Positions 1 through 8,922 of a DNA stretch of 64,000 nucleotides are shown one piece after another; within the stretch, counting starts at the first letter, position 1, and the number at the start of each line of letters is the position of its first letter. Under the pieces are notes generated by a model. It ran no database searches, was not told the origin of the DNA, and saw only the letters and a program-made list of their open reading frames with translations. The DNA comes from Tetracentron sinense (Eukaryota; Streptophyta; Magnoliopsida; Trochodendrales; Trochodendraceae): the NCBI GenBank assembly GCA_015143295.1, contig CM026570.1:20219250-20283249 (forward strand). Reading direction: 5' to 3'. Made by a program: the position numbers and the translations under genes.

Positions 1-690
1 CTCGGTAAAGTAAAGTATAGTAACCCATTTCCTTATACGGTAAAGTGATATTTTAAGTTATTACTAATGCATGTAAATGTGTTGTTCATGAAATGATAAA
101 GTATGAAGTATAAAAAGTAAGAAAATAAGAAAGATAAGAATGTAAGAAAAATAAGAAAAGAAAAGCAAGAAAGTGAGAAAAATAAGAAAGTAAGAAAAGA
201 AATAAAGAAATTGACGTAATGTATATGTTTGTTTCCGCACTCTGATTATGTATGTGAACTGATGTATGAATCTGTAAAATGCATGTAACTTAATGTTTAT
301 TATATTATTCACTATGGTCTATTATATACGCGGAGTAACTCGTTATTCAGCCGATGACTTTTGTTGTCGGTAGGTTCAGGTGCAGGTTTTGACATTTGTG
401 CTCCCGGACATTAGGAAGAGGAAGAGTACATCGAAGAACTTGAAGGTGACTATCCTGAAGAGGAGCGGGATATTGATCGTTAGCCCTACTATTGGATTTA
501 ATTTATTAGTAGTCAGGTTCAGGGAGACTTTAATTGACTTGTTAGAGATTTATGTTTAGTTGGTTTTGATTTATGATCATAATGGATGATCAGGATTCAT
601 TTTATTTCAGTTGTAGTAGGGATTAAGGATTTAGTTGATGTTTTAATTGAAGAAATTTTTAAGTTCAGATTTTAGTATACCTTAAATGCT
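1..690. other. intergenic, purine-rich tract and possible old LTR remnant
   Basis: No gene is seen. Positions 103-225 are a purine-rich stretch built from GTAAGAAAAATAAGAAA-like words. The stretch around 350-480 (GGTTCAGGTGCAGGTTTTGA and what follows) and the GGGGCGTGACAC word near 755 resemble sequence often found next to LTRs of plant Gypsy elements, but no pair of LTRs or coding domain supports this. The short open frames here are low-complexity. Confidence 0.3.
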
Positions 691-1169
691 TTAACAGGAT
701 GGTTGTTTAAGTGAGTCATGTGTCAAGATCTCACATCCTCCTAGGTGAGGTTTTGGGGCGTGACACTTCTGCTTTATCTGAAACCCTTTAACACAAACTA
801 AGCTAAATCTTTGCTTCATCTGAAACCCTTTTGAAGAAGAAGAAGAAGAAAAAAAGTGTTTTATACGTTTTTGATCCATTTTTTATGGTTACAATGGTCA
901 TTTTTGTTTTTTTCTAGGGTTTTGTGCTCATTTTCAGGATTTCCTGTTATTACAGTTTATTTTATGTTATTATAGTGCATTTTCGATGGTTTTGTACTTA
1001 TTTTCGATGGATTTGTGCTCATTTTCGGTGGTTTTCTGTTATTACAGTGCCCGTTTTTGGTGGTTTTCTGTTATTTGAGTGCATTTTTGATATTACAGTG
1101 CTTTATCGATGGTTTTATGTTCATTTTCGGTGGTTTTCCGTCTCATTTTCGGTAGTTTTCTGTTCTTTT

Positions 1170-1410
1170 GGATTCTAACAAGTTTTATCCCGCTTTAGTA
1201 TTTTGACCATAACTTTTGATTCGTTCAACGGATTTTGACGATTCAACTTGCGTTGCACTCGTCTTTCGAAGGGGAACAACTTTCATGTTTTTATAAAAAT
1301 CCTAATTTTGAGTTTTAAATGGTTTAAATGGGCTCACAAGTGGACTGATCTGCAATTTCAAGAGATAAAATATCAGAATACCCACTTTTGACTTAGCTTA
1401 GACTCAAGAT
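1170..1410 (+). repeat. unit of a three-copy 240-bp repeat (copy 1, forward)
   Basis: A block starting near AAGTTTTATCCCG and running through TTTTGACCATAACTTTTGA, GGGGAACAACTTTCAT and CACAAGTGGACTG. It recurs forward at 2203-2410 and reversed at 2480-2725. The copies are clearly related but carry many substitutions, so the duplications are not recent. Confidence 0.75.
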
Positions 1411-2202
1411 ATGGAAAAACATTAAACATGAACCTTGAAGATGGTTCCAATATGGTTCTAATGGTTTAAGAATCACTCAATTCTGCTAAGCAGTGAGAAA
1501 ATTAGAGCTTCCTAAAGTTTGACAGATGTTAAGACATTCCTCAAGACCCTTGGTTTATTTCCATACTCCATCTACTTTGAATCCAACCCCTACTTCATTC
1601 TCATACTCACTTCATTCTCATACTCACTGTAATATCAAAAATGCACTATAATAATAGAAAATCACCGAATATACATTGTAATAACAAAAAACCACCGAAA
1701 ATGAGTACAAAACCATAGAAAAGTACTGTAATATCGAAAATGAACTCTAATAACAGAAAACCACATAAAATGGGCACTGTAATAAAAGAAAACCACTGAA
1801 AATGAGCATAAATCCATTGAAGATAAGCACAAAACTATCGAAAATGCACCGTAATAACATAAAACCATCGAAAATGAGCACAAATCCAACGAAAAAGCAC
1901 TGTAATATCGAAAATACACTCTAATAACAAAAAACCACCGAAAATAGGAAAATCCACCGAAAAAGCACTGTCATTATAGTGCATTTTCGTTGGTTTTATG
2001 CTCATTTTCAGTGGTTTTATGTTCTTATGGTGCATTTTCGATGGTTTTGTACTTATTTTCGATAGATTTGTGTTCATTTTCGGTGGTTTTTTTGTTATTA
2101 CAGTGCCCATTTTCGGTGATTTTCTGTTATTAGAATGTATTTTCGATATTACAATGCTTTTTTGATGGTTTTGTGCTCATTTTCGGTGGTTTTCTGTTCC
2201 TC

Positions 2203-2410
2203 TGGATTACGACAAGTTTTATCCCGTTTTAGTATTTTGACCATAACTTTTGACTCGTTCATTGGATTTTGATAATTCAACTTGTGTTGCACTCATCTTT
2301 CAAAGGGGAACAACTTTCATATTTTACAAAAATCCTAATTTTGAGTTTTAAATGGTCTAAATGGGCCCACAAGTGGACTGGTCTACAATTTCAGCAGATA
2401 AAACATCAGA
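2203..2410 (+). repeat. copy 2 of the 240-bp repeat (forward)
   Basis: Same order of words as the copy at 1170, ending at CAGATAAAACATCAGAAAACC, where it passes into AAAACCACCGAAAATGAGCAC words. Confidence 0.75.
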
Positions 2411-2479
2411 AAACCACCGAAAATGAGCACAAATCCATCGAAAATAAGTACAAAAGTGGGTTTTATGATGTTTTTCCAT

Positions 2480-2725
2480 ATCTTGAGTCTAAGCTAAGTC
2501 AAAAGTGGGTTTTCTGATGTTTTATCTCCTGAAATTACAGACCAGTCCACTTGTGGACCCATTTAGACCATTTAAAACTCAAAATTAGGATTTTTGTACA
2601 ACATGAAAGTTGTTCTCCTTTGAACGATGAGTGTAATGCAAGTTGAATCGTCAAAATCCAATGAACAAGTCAAAAGTTATGGTCAAAATACTAAAATAGG
2701 TAAAACTTGTCGGAATCCAGAGGAA
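2480..2725 (-). repeat. copy 3 of the 240-bp repeat (inverted)
   Basis: Reverse complement of the copies at 1170 and 2203; with copy 2 it makes an inverted pair separated by only about 70 bp, able to form a hairpin with arms of roughly 200 bp. Confidence 0.75.
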
Positions 2726-3358
2726 CAGAAAACCACCGAAAATGAGACGGAAAACCACCGCAAATGAGTACAAAACTATCGAAAAAGCACTGTAATATCA
2801 AAAATTCACTCTAATAATAGAAAACCACCGAAAATGGGCACTGTAATAATAGAAAACCACCAAAAATGAGCACAAATCCATAGAAAATAAGCACAAAATC
2901 ATCGAAAATACACTGTAATAACATAAAATAAATTTTAATAACAGAAAATCCCGAAAGTGAGTACAAAACCATAGAAAAAAATAAAAAATAACCACTATAA
3001 CCATCGAAAATGGTTCAAAAACGTATAAAACACTTTTCTTCTTCTTCAAAAGGGTTTCAGATGTAGTAGAAGAGTTTAGCTTAGTTTGTGTTGAAGGGTT
3101 TCAGATGAAGCAGAAGGATTTAGCTTAGTTGCAACAAAAGAGAAAGCTTCAACGAAAGGGAAAGCTTAAGTTTAAGCTCTGTCGCATAGTGTTGAAGGGA
3201 TCTCTAATAGAGATGGGGGTAATTTGGAGAGAAAAAAAAGAGAGGAAAGCACGTGCTCACTAAAACCACTGTAGGAGCCTAAAGAAATAAAAATTTCAAA
3301 ATGGAGCCAATTTTCGGGGTTTTTCATAATCCGGAGCCCATTTCCGTACTTTCCTCTA

Positions 3359-3520
3359 TGATAGATCATTTGAGAACGCCAGCCTTGGCACTAACTTTGA
3401 CCACTTGCCCCCTATAGTGTCCTTGTGTCTTGCAACCTTTCAAATTAAGTAGTAATTGTCTGGTGGTAAGGGGCCAGTACATTTTTGCATTGTTACGTAC
3501 ATTATACAGTACTTTAGATT
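3359..3520 (+). repeat. direct repeat, copy 1
   Basis: The block beginning ATGATAGATCATTTGAG and containing TTGGCACTAACTTTGACC, GTCTTGCAACCTTTCA and CATTTTTGCATTGT recurs at 7747-7905 in the same orientation, about 4.4 kb away. It is a dispersed repeat of unknown class. Confidence 0.7.
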
Positions 3521-3783
3521 GGGTTTGGTCTAACTCCAGTCCAATCGCCTCCCTTACTCAAGAATGATCATTTGTGGGTATTAAAAAGAGAGTGCTTAGA
3601 ATCCTTCCATAGATTGAACTTGCGGTGACCCAATATTGAGCTCTTACACTACTTAGACTTGACAAAGGTTTTTTTTTTGTATGCTCTAATCATTTATCTA
3701 ACTATGTCAGGGGGTTAGCGGTCAGCAAGGTTAGCACTCATGGTGGGCGTCAATAGCCACACTAGACTTGACAAAGTCATTTA

Positions 3784-4093
3784 GGCTCCGTTCTTTTGGT
3801 GGAACTTTTAAAGTCTAGAACTTTCATTGTTTCATGCCAAATTTTACTTAATGTCTAAAATTATATTATTCCATAGAGTGTAAAAGTTCTACAACTATGG
3901 AACTTTCAAATTCCAACAAAATTTTTGGATTTTTTAAGTTCCATACATGTTGAACTTCTAATTAGATTGAGCTAATAAATCTGAGATATCATTGTGTAAA
4001 AGAGTTAGAAACCGCTCTCCCCTCTCCTCTCATACTCCTTGCCTCTTGTTTCAAAATATTAATGTTCCGGAGTTCCACCAAAAGAACGGAGCC
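3784..4093. mobile_element. Tourist-like (PIF/Harbinger) MITE, 310 bp
   Basis: The element starts GGCTCCGTTCTTTTGGTGG and ends with the exact reverse complement; the inverted repeats agree over about 23 bp. It is flanked by TTA at 3781-3783 and 4094-4096, the 3-bp target duplication typical of PIF/Harbinger elements. It has no coding capacity, as expected for a MITE. The perfect ends suggest a fairly young insertion. Confidence 0.88.
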
Positions 4094-4639
4094 TTAAAGA
4101 TTATACTATTAGTGGGGTACAATACAAGATAAATACCCTGTTACCTTCAAGAGCCAAAAGCTATTCGAGACTAAGTAACATTACGATGGTGTTTGGATAG
4201 ATTTTTCAAAGAAGAAAAACACTTCCTCAAAAGTTACTTCGCAGGAAGTAACTCTTTAAGAAGTTTGCCAAAGTTATTCAGGGATAAAATAAAGTTTGGT
4301 TTACACATCTTTAAAATGACTTCTAAAAACTCAAAAGTTAAATTTGTGTTTGCCTTGCACTTATAAAAAATAACTTTTGAAAATTTAATTTATGGTATCA
4401 AATTGACATGTAATTATTTTCAAACGTTAGGAATTAACTCACAAGCTTTAGAACAGATACTAACCTCAAAGTTGAGATGTCCCCCAAAAAAATTTACTAC
4501 ACCTGATATTCATGATTTTTCTAATATGATGGTGTTAGTTCTTTGTAATCTTAGGATACAAAGATCATTGTTATTGAGTTTCACTTGGTAGCTCCTAACT
4601 TGGACTTCTGAACACCTAAAACAAGTGCACCCTCTCCGT

Positions 4640-5062
4640 CAAGGTTTTAAATTTTGTTGAGATTTCGTGAAATTCGGTTTTGTCCAACCCCAATGACATT
4701 GATACAAAGTGGATTTCAAAAATCACGATTTCGGCTGAAATTTTGGGTCAAATTTCAGTTTTCGGAATTTCGGTGATATTTCATAAATTTATTTTTAAAT
4801 TGGTTTTTTAATTAAAATTCTGAAATATTCTGAAATATTTTGATATTTTTTTGAAATTTCATGAAATTTATATATTAATTTCAAAAACAAAATAATAATA
4901 TTTATATAAATATATAAAATTTTAATAATTTTTTTAGTATTTTAACATATATATTTAACAAAATATTAATAAATTGGAATCCGAAATTTCACCGAGATAC
5001 CGCAAAATTTCGGGATTTTGGTTCGGGTTGGCCAACCGAAATTTTCAGGATTTCAAACCTTG
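4640..5062. mobile_element. hAT-like non-autonomous element, GAAATTTCGG word family, 423 bp
   Basis: It starts CAAGGTTTTAAAT and ends ATTTCAAACCTTG, giving matching inverted ends. The flanks are CTCTCCGT at 4632-4639 and CTCTCCGT at 5063-5070, a perfect 8-bp duplication as made by hAT transposases. The subterminal 150 bp on each side are filled with variants of GAAATTTCGG; the middle is AT-rich filler. There is no coding sequence. Confidence 0.87.
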
Positions 5063-5155
5063 CTCTCCGTCTAACCATGAATTGAAAGCGCAAACCCTAG
5101 ATACTCCCAAAACCAAACTTGTAATCCTCTCGAACTATACCTTTTCTAAAAATTA

Positions 5156-5332
5156 AGGTTAGATGTTTTAACCCTAAGAGTGAGTGAATCTTAACCATAA
5201 TTATAGGGAGTTAAAAAGGGACACATTTATTTTTTTTAATTTTTTTTTCTAAAAACCAAAGTTAGATGCTTTAACCCTAAGGGTTAATAATTCTTAACCA
5301 CAATTAAAGGGAGTTCAAAAGGCACACATCTT
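5156..5332 (+). repeat. small dispersed repeat family (two direct copies)
   Basis: Two adjacent copies of a roughly 75-bp unit: TTAGATG, TTTTAACCCTAAG, GAATCTTAACCA, AATTATAGGGAGTT, then GGGACACAT. The same unit recurs at 6372-6440 (reversed), 6534-6607, 6785-6868, 57489-57560, 57695-57780 (reversed), 60040-60125 and 60235-60315. The class is unknown; copies differ by substitutions and small indels. Confidence 0.7.
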
Positions 5333-6371
5333 TACCATGTTGTGTGTGTGTTTAGAGTGTGTATGTATTAGTTACATGGTAACGTTTCCATAAAAAAAAA
5401 AAATGTATTAGTTTCATGGTAACATTTCCATAAAAAAAAACTGTTTATATATTGCAAAGCAGGTACAACGTTGCTCAATCACTAGGTGGGTCTCAAGATT
5501 CAGATTTTCTAGACTCAAATGTCAGAACCTAAAAAAGAGAAATTCCAAAGTGCTTTGAAACTTTCTAGAGTCTAGACCCTGTCAGTACCTTAAAAAAAAA
5601 AACACTCCAAAATACCACCTAAAACTGATTGCTTTATCAGCTTTTTAGATGCAATGTCTGTTGATGAATTTCGTCTACTTCCCGCCGAAGTCTACCATGC
5701 AATTTCTCGCAAAAGCAGGCTTGCCTAGATTTTTGGGAAAGTAAGGAATTGCCTTCCAAGGACTTTTACTTCTACAGGAAATCAAATAAAAAATGGCAAA
5801 TCAAATGCCAACTTGTCGACTTTTGACTTCCTAAAAATTAGAAGTTATTGGAGAAGTATATCCAAACAACACCATAATATATGACTCTAAAGAGAGTTGC
5901 TTGTAGTAGTGCATCGCCTTTGAGTGTTAGGAAATTGCTTTCATGGAAGTCTGTTGTGATTACCAACAATGTAATTGTGTCTCACTTCATGATATATAAG
6001 AAGCTGACTTTCTAGCAAACTCGTTGTAAAGAATTACTAGCTAAGTTAACTTTGAGGTAGACCGGTAGAGTTAAGCCTATACAATAATATTTTTGATGTC
6101 TTCTAAGTCTTTTCTTTATTTTTGATTCGAGATATACATTTAGGTCACAACGCCGGTTAGGTGTTAGTATCTGTTCAGTTAGTGAGCGGGTGGAGAATAT
6201 ATACAAACTCCCACCCCGGTACCTCTCCCCAAAACTGGGGATACACTACCACTGGGACATATTGAAATTTTGAAATAATATTTTTTTTAATATAGCCATA
6301 GAATGGAGATCGAATCACATCCAATTGTGATTGGATTCGTGGACAATTCAATCATAGGCATAGGCCAACAC
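5333..6371. other. non-coding stretch
   Basis: No gene is seen. It includes a short direct duplication of ATGTATTAGTTWCATGGTAAC followed by an A-run (about 5363-5441) and the right part of the candidate element ending at 5875. The rest shows no recognisable domain. Confidence 0.5.
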
Positions 6372-6868
6372 ATGTCTCTTTTTAACCTTATTAATTGTGG
6401 TTAAGATATACCGACCCTTGAGGTTCAATAATATAACTTTAGTTTTTAAAATAAATATCAAAATATATTAACCTTAAAGGTTAAAAATTCTTAACTAAAG
6501 TTAAATATTTTTCTAATAATAGTTTTTAAAAAAACCTAAGGTTATTTTGTTGAACCCAATGGTTAGTGAATCTTAACCACAATTAATAGAAGTTAAAATG
6601 GACACGTGTTTGTAGGTGCCATTGAACTCTCCATAAGTTCAATTGTAGTTGGTTGTGATTTGATCTCATATGGGAGTGGGTCGTTGCACCCTGAGCTTGA
6701 AGTTTGAATCGATCTAATTTGCAATTGAACATGAGATTGCACTTACAATGAGACAGAAATCGAAGTGGGAGGGTTAATATTTTTTTCTAAAAACTAAGGC
6801 TAGATTGTTGAACCCTAAGGGTTAGTGAATCTTATCTACAGTCGAGTGGGTTTAAAAGGAACATGCAT
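6372..6868. repeat. three further copies of the small dispersed repeat
   Basis: Copies at 6372-6440 (reversed: TTTTTAACCTTATTAATTGT, GTGGTTAAGAT), 6534-6607 (forward: GGTTAGTGAATCTTAACCAC) and 6785-6868 (forward: CCCTAAGGGTTAGTGAATC). Opposite orientations close together could fold into hairpins. Confidence 0.65.
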
Positions 6869-7576
6869 TGACATGTGGTTGTGATTGAACTCTGCAAAGT
6901 TTGATCGCAATTGACTATGATTCCAACTCCTCAACTTTCAAAAAATATATTTTATTACAAAGCTAATTAATCATTTTCATTTAATCCCATAATTTTTACT
7001 TCTCTCCACTTCTGATATATCTTCCTTTTTATCACCACATGTCGGATGAAGAGTGGAAGCCCGAGACCATTTTCTGGCTTCTGCCTGAGACAATCCCATG
7101 TCATGGCTTACACACCTCATAGTTGCTCCAGTGATAGGTTGTGAATCCTTATAGAGTGGATTGGGTTTTGAGTTTTTGAGTTGTGACGGTGAAAAGACTC
7201 ACCATCGTGTTAACTTAACTCCTAAACTATTAACTTTAATAAATGATAGACATGTACCAAAAAGAATATGCGGCTTATGGTCAGAGTAAAGTGCACTTTA
7301 CACAACAAATATACATTAAAAAAGAAACAGTGTCCTTTTTGGGTCTTAATTTCCTATTAAATTGAAAAAAATTCTATAGAACCTATGGCGCATTTGAGGC
7401 CTAGTGTCATGACCATTAATTAGAGTTATTTGCATGACCTTGATTATGGGCACTGTACGTTGTAGGAATAATTTTGCCCATTGCGTTTATGTAAATAACT
7501 CATTATAATTGCACTAGCACGATTGAAGTTTCCTTATAAAATTCTAAGAAATGCTAACATTTACCTTGTAGATAAC

Positions 7577-7739
7577 TCTTGGGGGTGTAGACTAGTGGTC
7601 GACGAATTGTAAACCCAAAGGTCTCGAGCTCAAATCTGAGCTTCCCTTAATATCGGATATATTGGTTAGGGGTTTATCAATGTACGTCATGAGAATAGTC
7701 TGAGTCTAGTCCTAAGATACCCACTTTTACCAAAAAAAA
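7577..7739 (+). mobile_element. SINE-like, tRNA-derived element
   Basis: The head reads GGGGGTGTAGACTAGTGGTC (A-box-like) and about 30 bp on AGGTCTCGAGCTCAAATCTG (B-box-like, near GGTTCGANTCC), the layout of a tRNA-derived RNA polymerase III promoter. The unit ends in an A-run at 7732-7739. AGATAA lies on both sides, a possible short duplication. It fits a plant SINE, but the family was not identified. Confidence 0.55.
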
Positions 7740-7746
7740 GATAATA

Positions 7747-7905
7747 TGATAGATCATTTGAGTACGCCTGCCTTGGCACTAACTTTGACCACTTGCCCCC
7801 TGGTGTGTCCTTGTCTTGTGTCTTGCAACCTTTCATATTAAGCAATAATTGTATGGTAGTAAGGGGCTCTAGCACATTTTTGCATTGTCGCATTATACAA
7901 TACTA
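7747..7905 (+). repeat. direct repeat, copy 2
   Basis: Second copy of the block at 3359-3520, directly after the A-tail of the SINE-like unit. Confidence 0.7.
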
Positions 7906-8399
7906 GTTGAGGATGCTCGTGCAGTCTATTTAAAATAATGTTAAAAATATTTAATATCTATAACCCATAATAGTATACTATATTTATATACTACATAATA
8001 TACAAAATATATATTGCATTTGAAAAAATTTAATATTATTTTTTTATACTACATAGTATATATTATACTTGAGAAAATAAATATTTAACACAGTAATTTA
8101 AACAGTATAAATAAATATCGTATATAGCATATCTGTGACATAAATGGGTGGTTTTTACCATCCAAATAAACTTGTCTAGAACATTCAAATATATCAAAGG
8201 CATTCATTGGCTCATCTTATTGTAGTGTTTGATCACACGATGAACAATCTCAAGTTTCAGATTAAGATATAGTTCATCATTTTCGGTTGCTGAAAATAAA
8301 TCTATAGTCTATAAGACGCAAGATAAAACACAATCAGAGCACTATCAGAATCTTGACTCAATTAAATGAAAAGAATTAGGCATGACACATTTACCCACT
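7906..8399. other. AT-rich non-coding stretch
   Basis: Strongly AT-rich to about 8130, with many ATATTTA words and no coding signal. A matrix-attachment role would be a guess only. Confidence 0.5.
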
Positions 8400-8716
8400 T
8401 TGTCACCCATGAACCTTTGTTTGACACTATAATAATAATGAAAATCAGTTCCTAGCTAAACCATAAATAAGCTTACTTAGAACACAATTCTAAATTATCC
8501 ATACCCAACAACACATTATATCCTGTAGTTAGTTTGTAATTATAAATAAATAAAATTGAATTACAATAAACTATATGCAATTAAAAAAAAAAAATCATTA
8601 CATTAATCTAAAACCTTGTTACCCACGAACTTCTGTTTGAATATTCGAGCACTATAAACCTATAAACCTGAAAACCATTTTCCTAGCTTAGCCATAAATA
8701 AGCTTACTTAGAATAG
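8400..8716 (+). repeat. local duplication in the promoter-proximal region
   Basis: The block at 8400-8491 (GTCACCCATGAACC, GTTTGA, CACTATAA, TAGCTAAACCATAAATAAGC, TTACTTAGAA) is repeated at 8618-8716 with substitutions and a small insertion. The second copy ends right before the site II motifs of the CYCC1 promoter. Confidence 0.75.
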
Positions 8717-8718
8717 AA

Positions 8719-8785
8719 TGGGCTGACCCGGTTTCATCCATGCCTAGCCCAATGGGCTCACCCGGTCATATGCGGGTCTAGCCCA
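8719..8785 (+). promoter_or_regulatory. cluster of four site II motifs upstream of CYCC1
   Basis: TGGGCT occurs at 8719-8724 and 8753-8758, and its complement AGCCCA at 8746-8751 and 8780-8785. The middle two form the near-palindrome AGCCCAATGGGCT. Site II motifs (TGGGCY) are known binding sites of TCP factors in promoters of plant cell-cycle and ribosomal genes. They lie 106-172 bp before the ATG, a normal place for them. Confidence 0.65.
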
Positions 8786-8806
8786 TTACGGAGATCTCGC
8801 TCCTTG

Positions 8807-8813
8807 TATATAG
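8807..8813 (+). promoter_or_regulatory. TATA box of CYCC1
   Basis: TATATAG lies 78 bp before the start codon. Transcription would begin near 8840, leaving a pyrimidine-rich 5' leader of about 50 nt (CTCCCTCCATTTG ... ACTCTCTCCACC). No other TATA-like word sits as well. Confidence 0.6.
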
Positions 8814-8890
8814 ACTAGTCCCTTGTTCCTCCCTCCATTTGTTCCTCTGTAAACGATTTTGCTCGCTCAGATACTCTCTCCACCTCATCA

Positions 8891-8922
8891 ATGGCCGCCA
8901 ATTTCTGGACTTCCTCTCACTA
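8891..8922 (+). CDS. CYCC1: CYCC1 exon 1 (codons 1-11, first two bases of codon 11)
   Basis: ATG GCC GCC AAT TTC TGG ACT TCC TCT CAC TA, then donor GTATAA. An in-frame TAG appears if the donor is missed, so the gene is easily lost by ORF calling. Encodes MAANFWTSSH plus part of Tyr11. Confidence 0.93.

Larger units (their letters stand above)
764..3130. repeat. 2.4 kb inverted-repeat cluster with internal diverged tandem repeats
   Basis: The left end (766-880: TCTGAAACCCTTT, a GAAGAA run, GTGTTTTATACGTTTTTGA) recurs in reverse complement at the right end (3010-3130). Between them are many copies of words such as TTTTCGGTGGTTTTCTGTTATTACAG and TTTTCGATGGTTTTGTGCTC in both orientations; on the other strand they read AAAACCACCGAAAATGAGCAC. 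Open frames across it, rich in Phe/Arg/Trp/Tyr, are products of the repeat. A transcript across it could fold into a long hairpin. Element class is unknown; no terminal duplication was found. Confidence 0.75.
4186..5875. mobile_element. possible larger TIR element hosting a nested hAT-like insertion
   Basis: ATGGTGTTTGGATA at 4186 faces TATCCAAACAACACCAT at 5859-5875, and sequence inside both ends is rich in related AAGTTACTTC/GAAGTTATTG words. The span includes the hAT-like element at 4640 and two copies of a small repeat at 5156-5332, so it would be a composite. No target duplication could be fixed, so the two ends may belong to separate remnants. Confidence 0.4.

Noticed and set aside
1662..2110. 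Frames rich in Phe, Tyr, Trp and Arg that look like membrane peptides
   Set aside because: They read the ATTTTCGGTGGTTTT-type repeats and occur on both strands.
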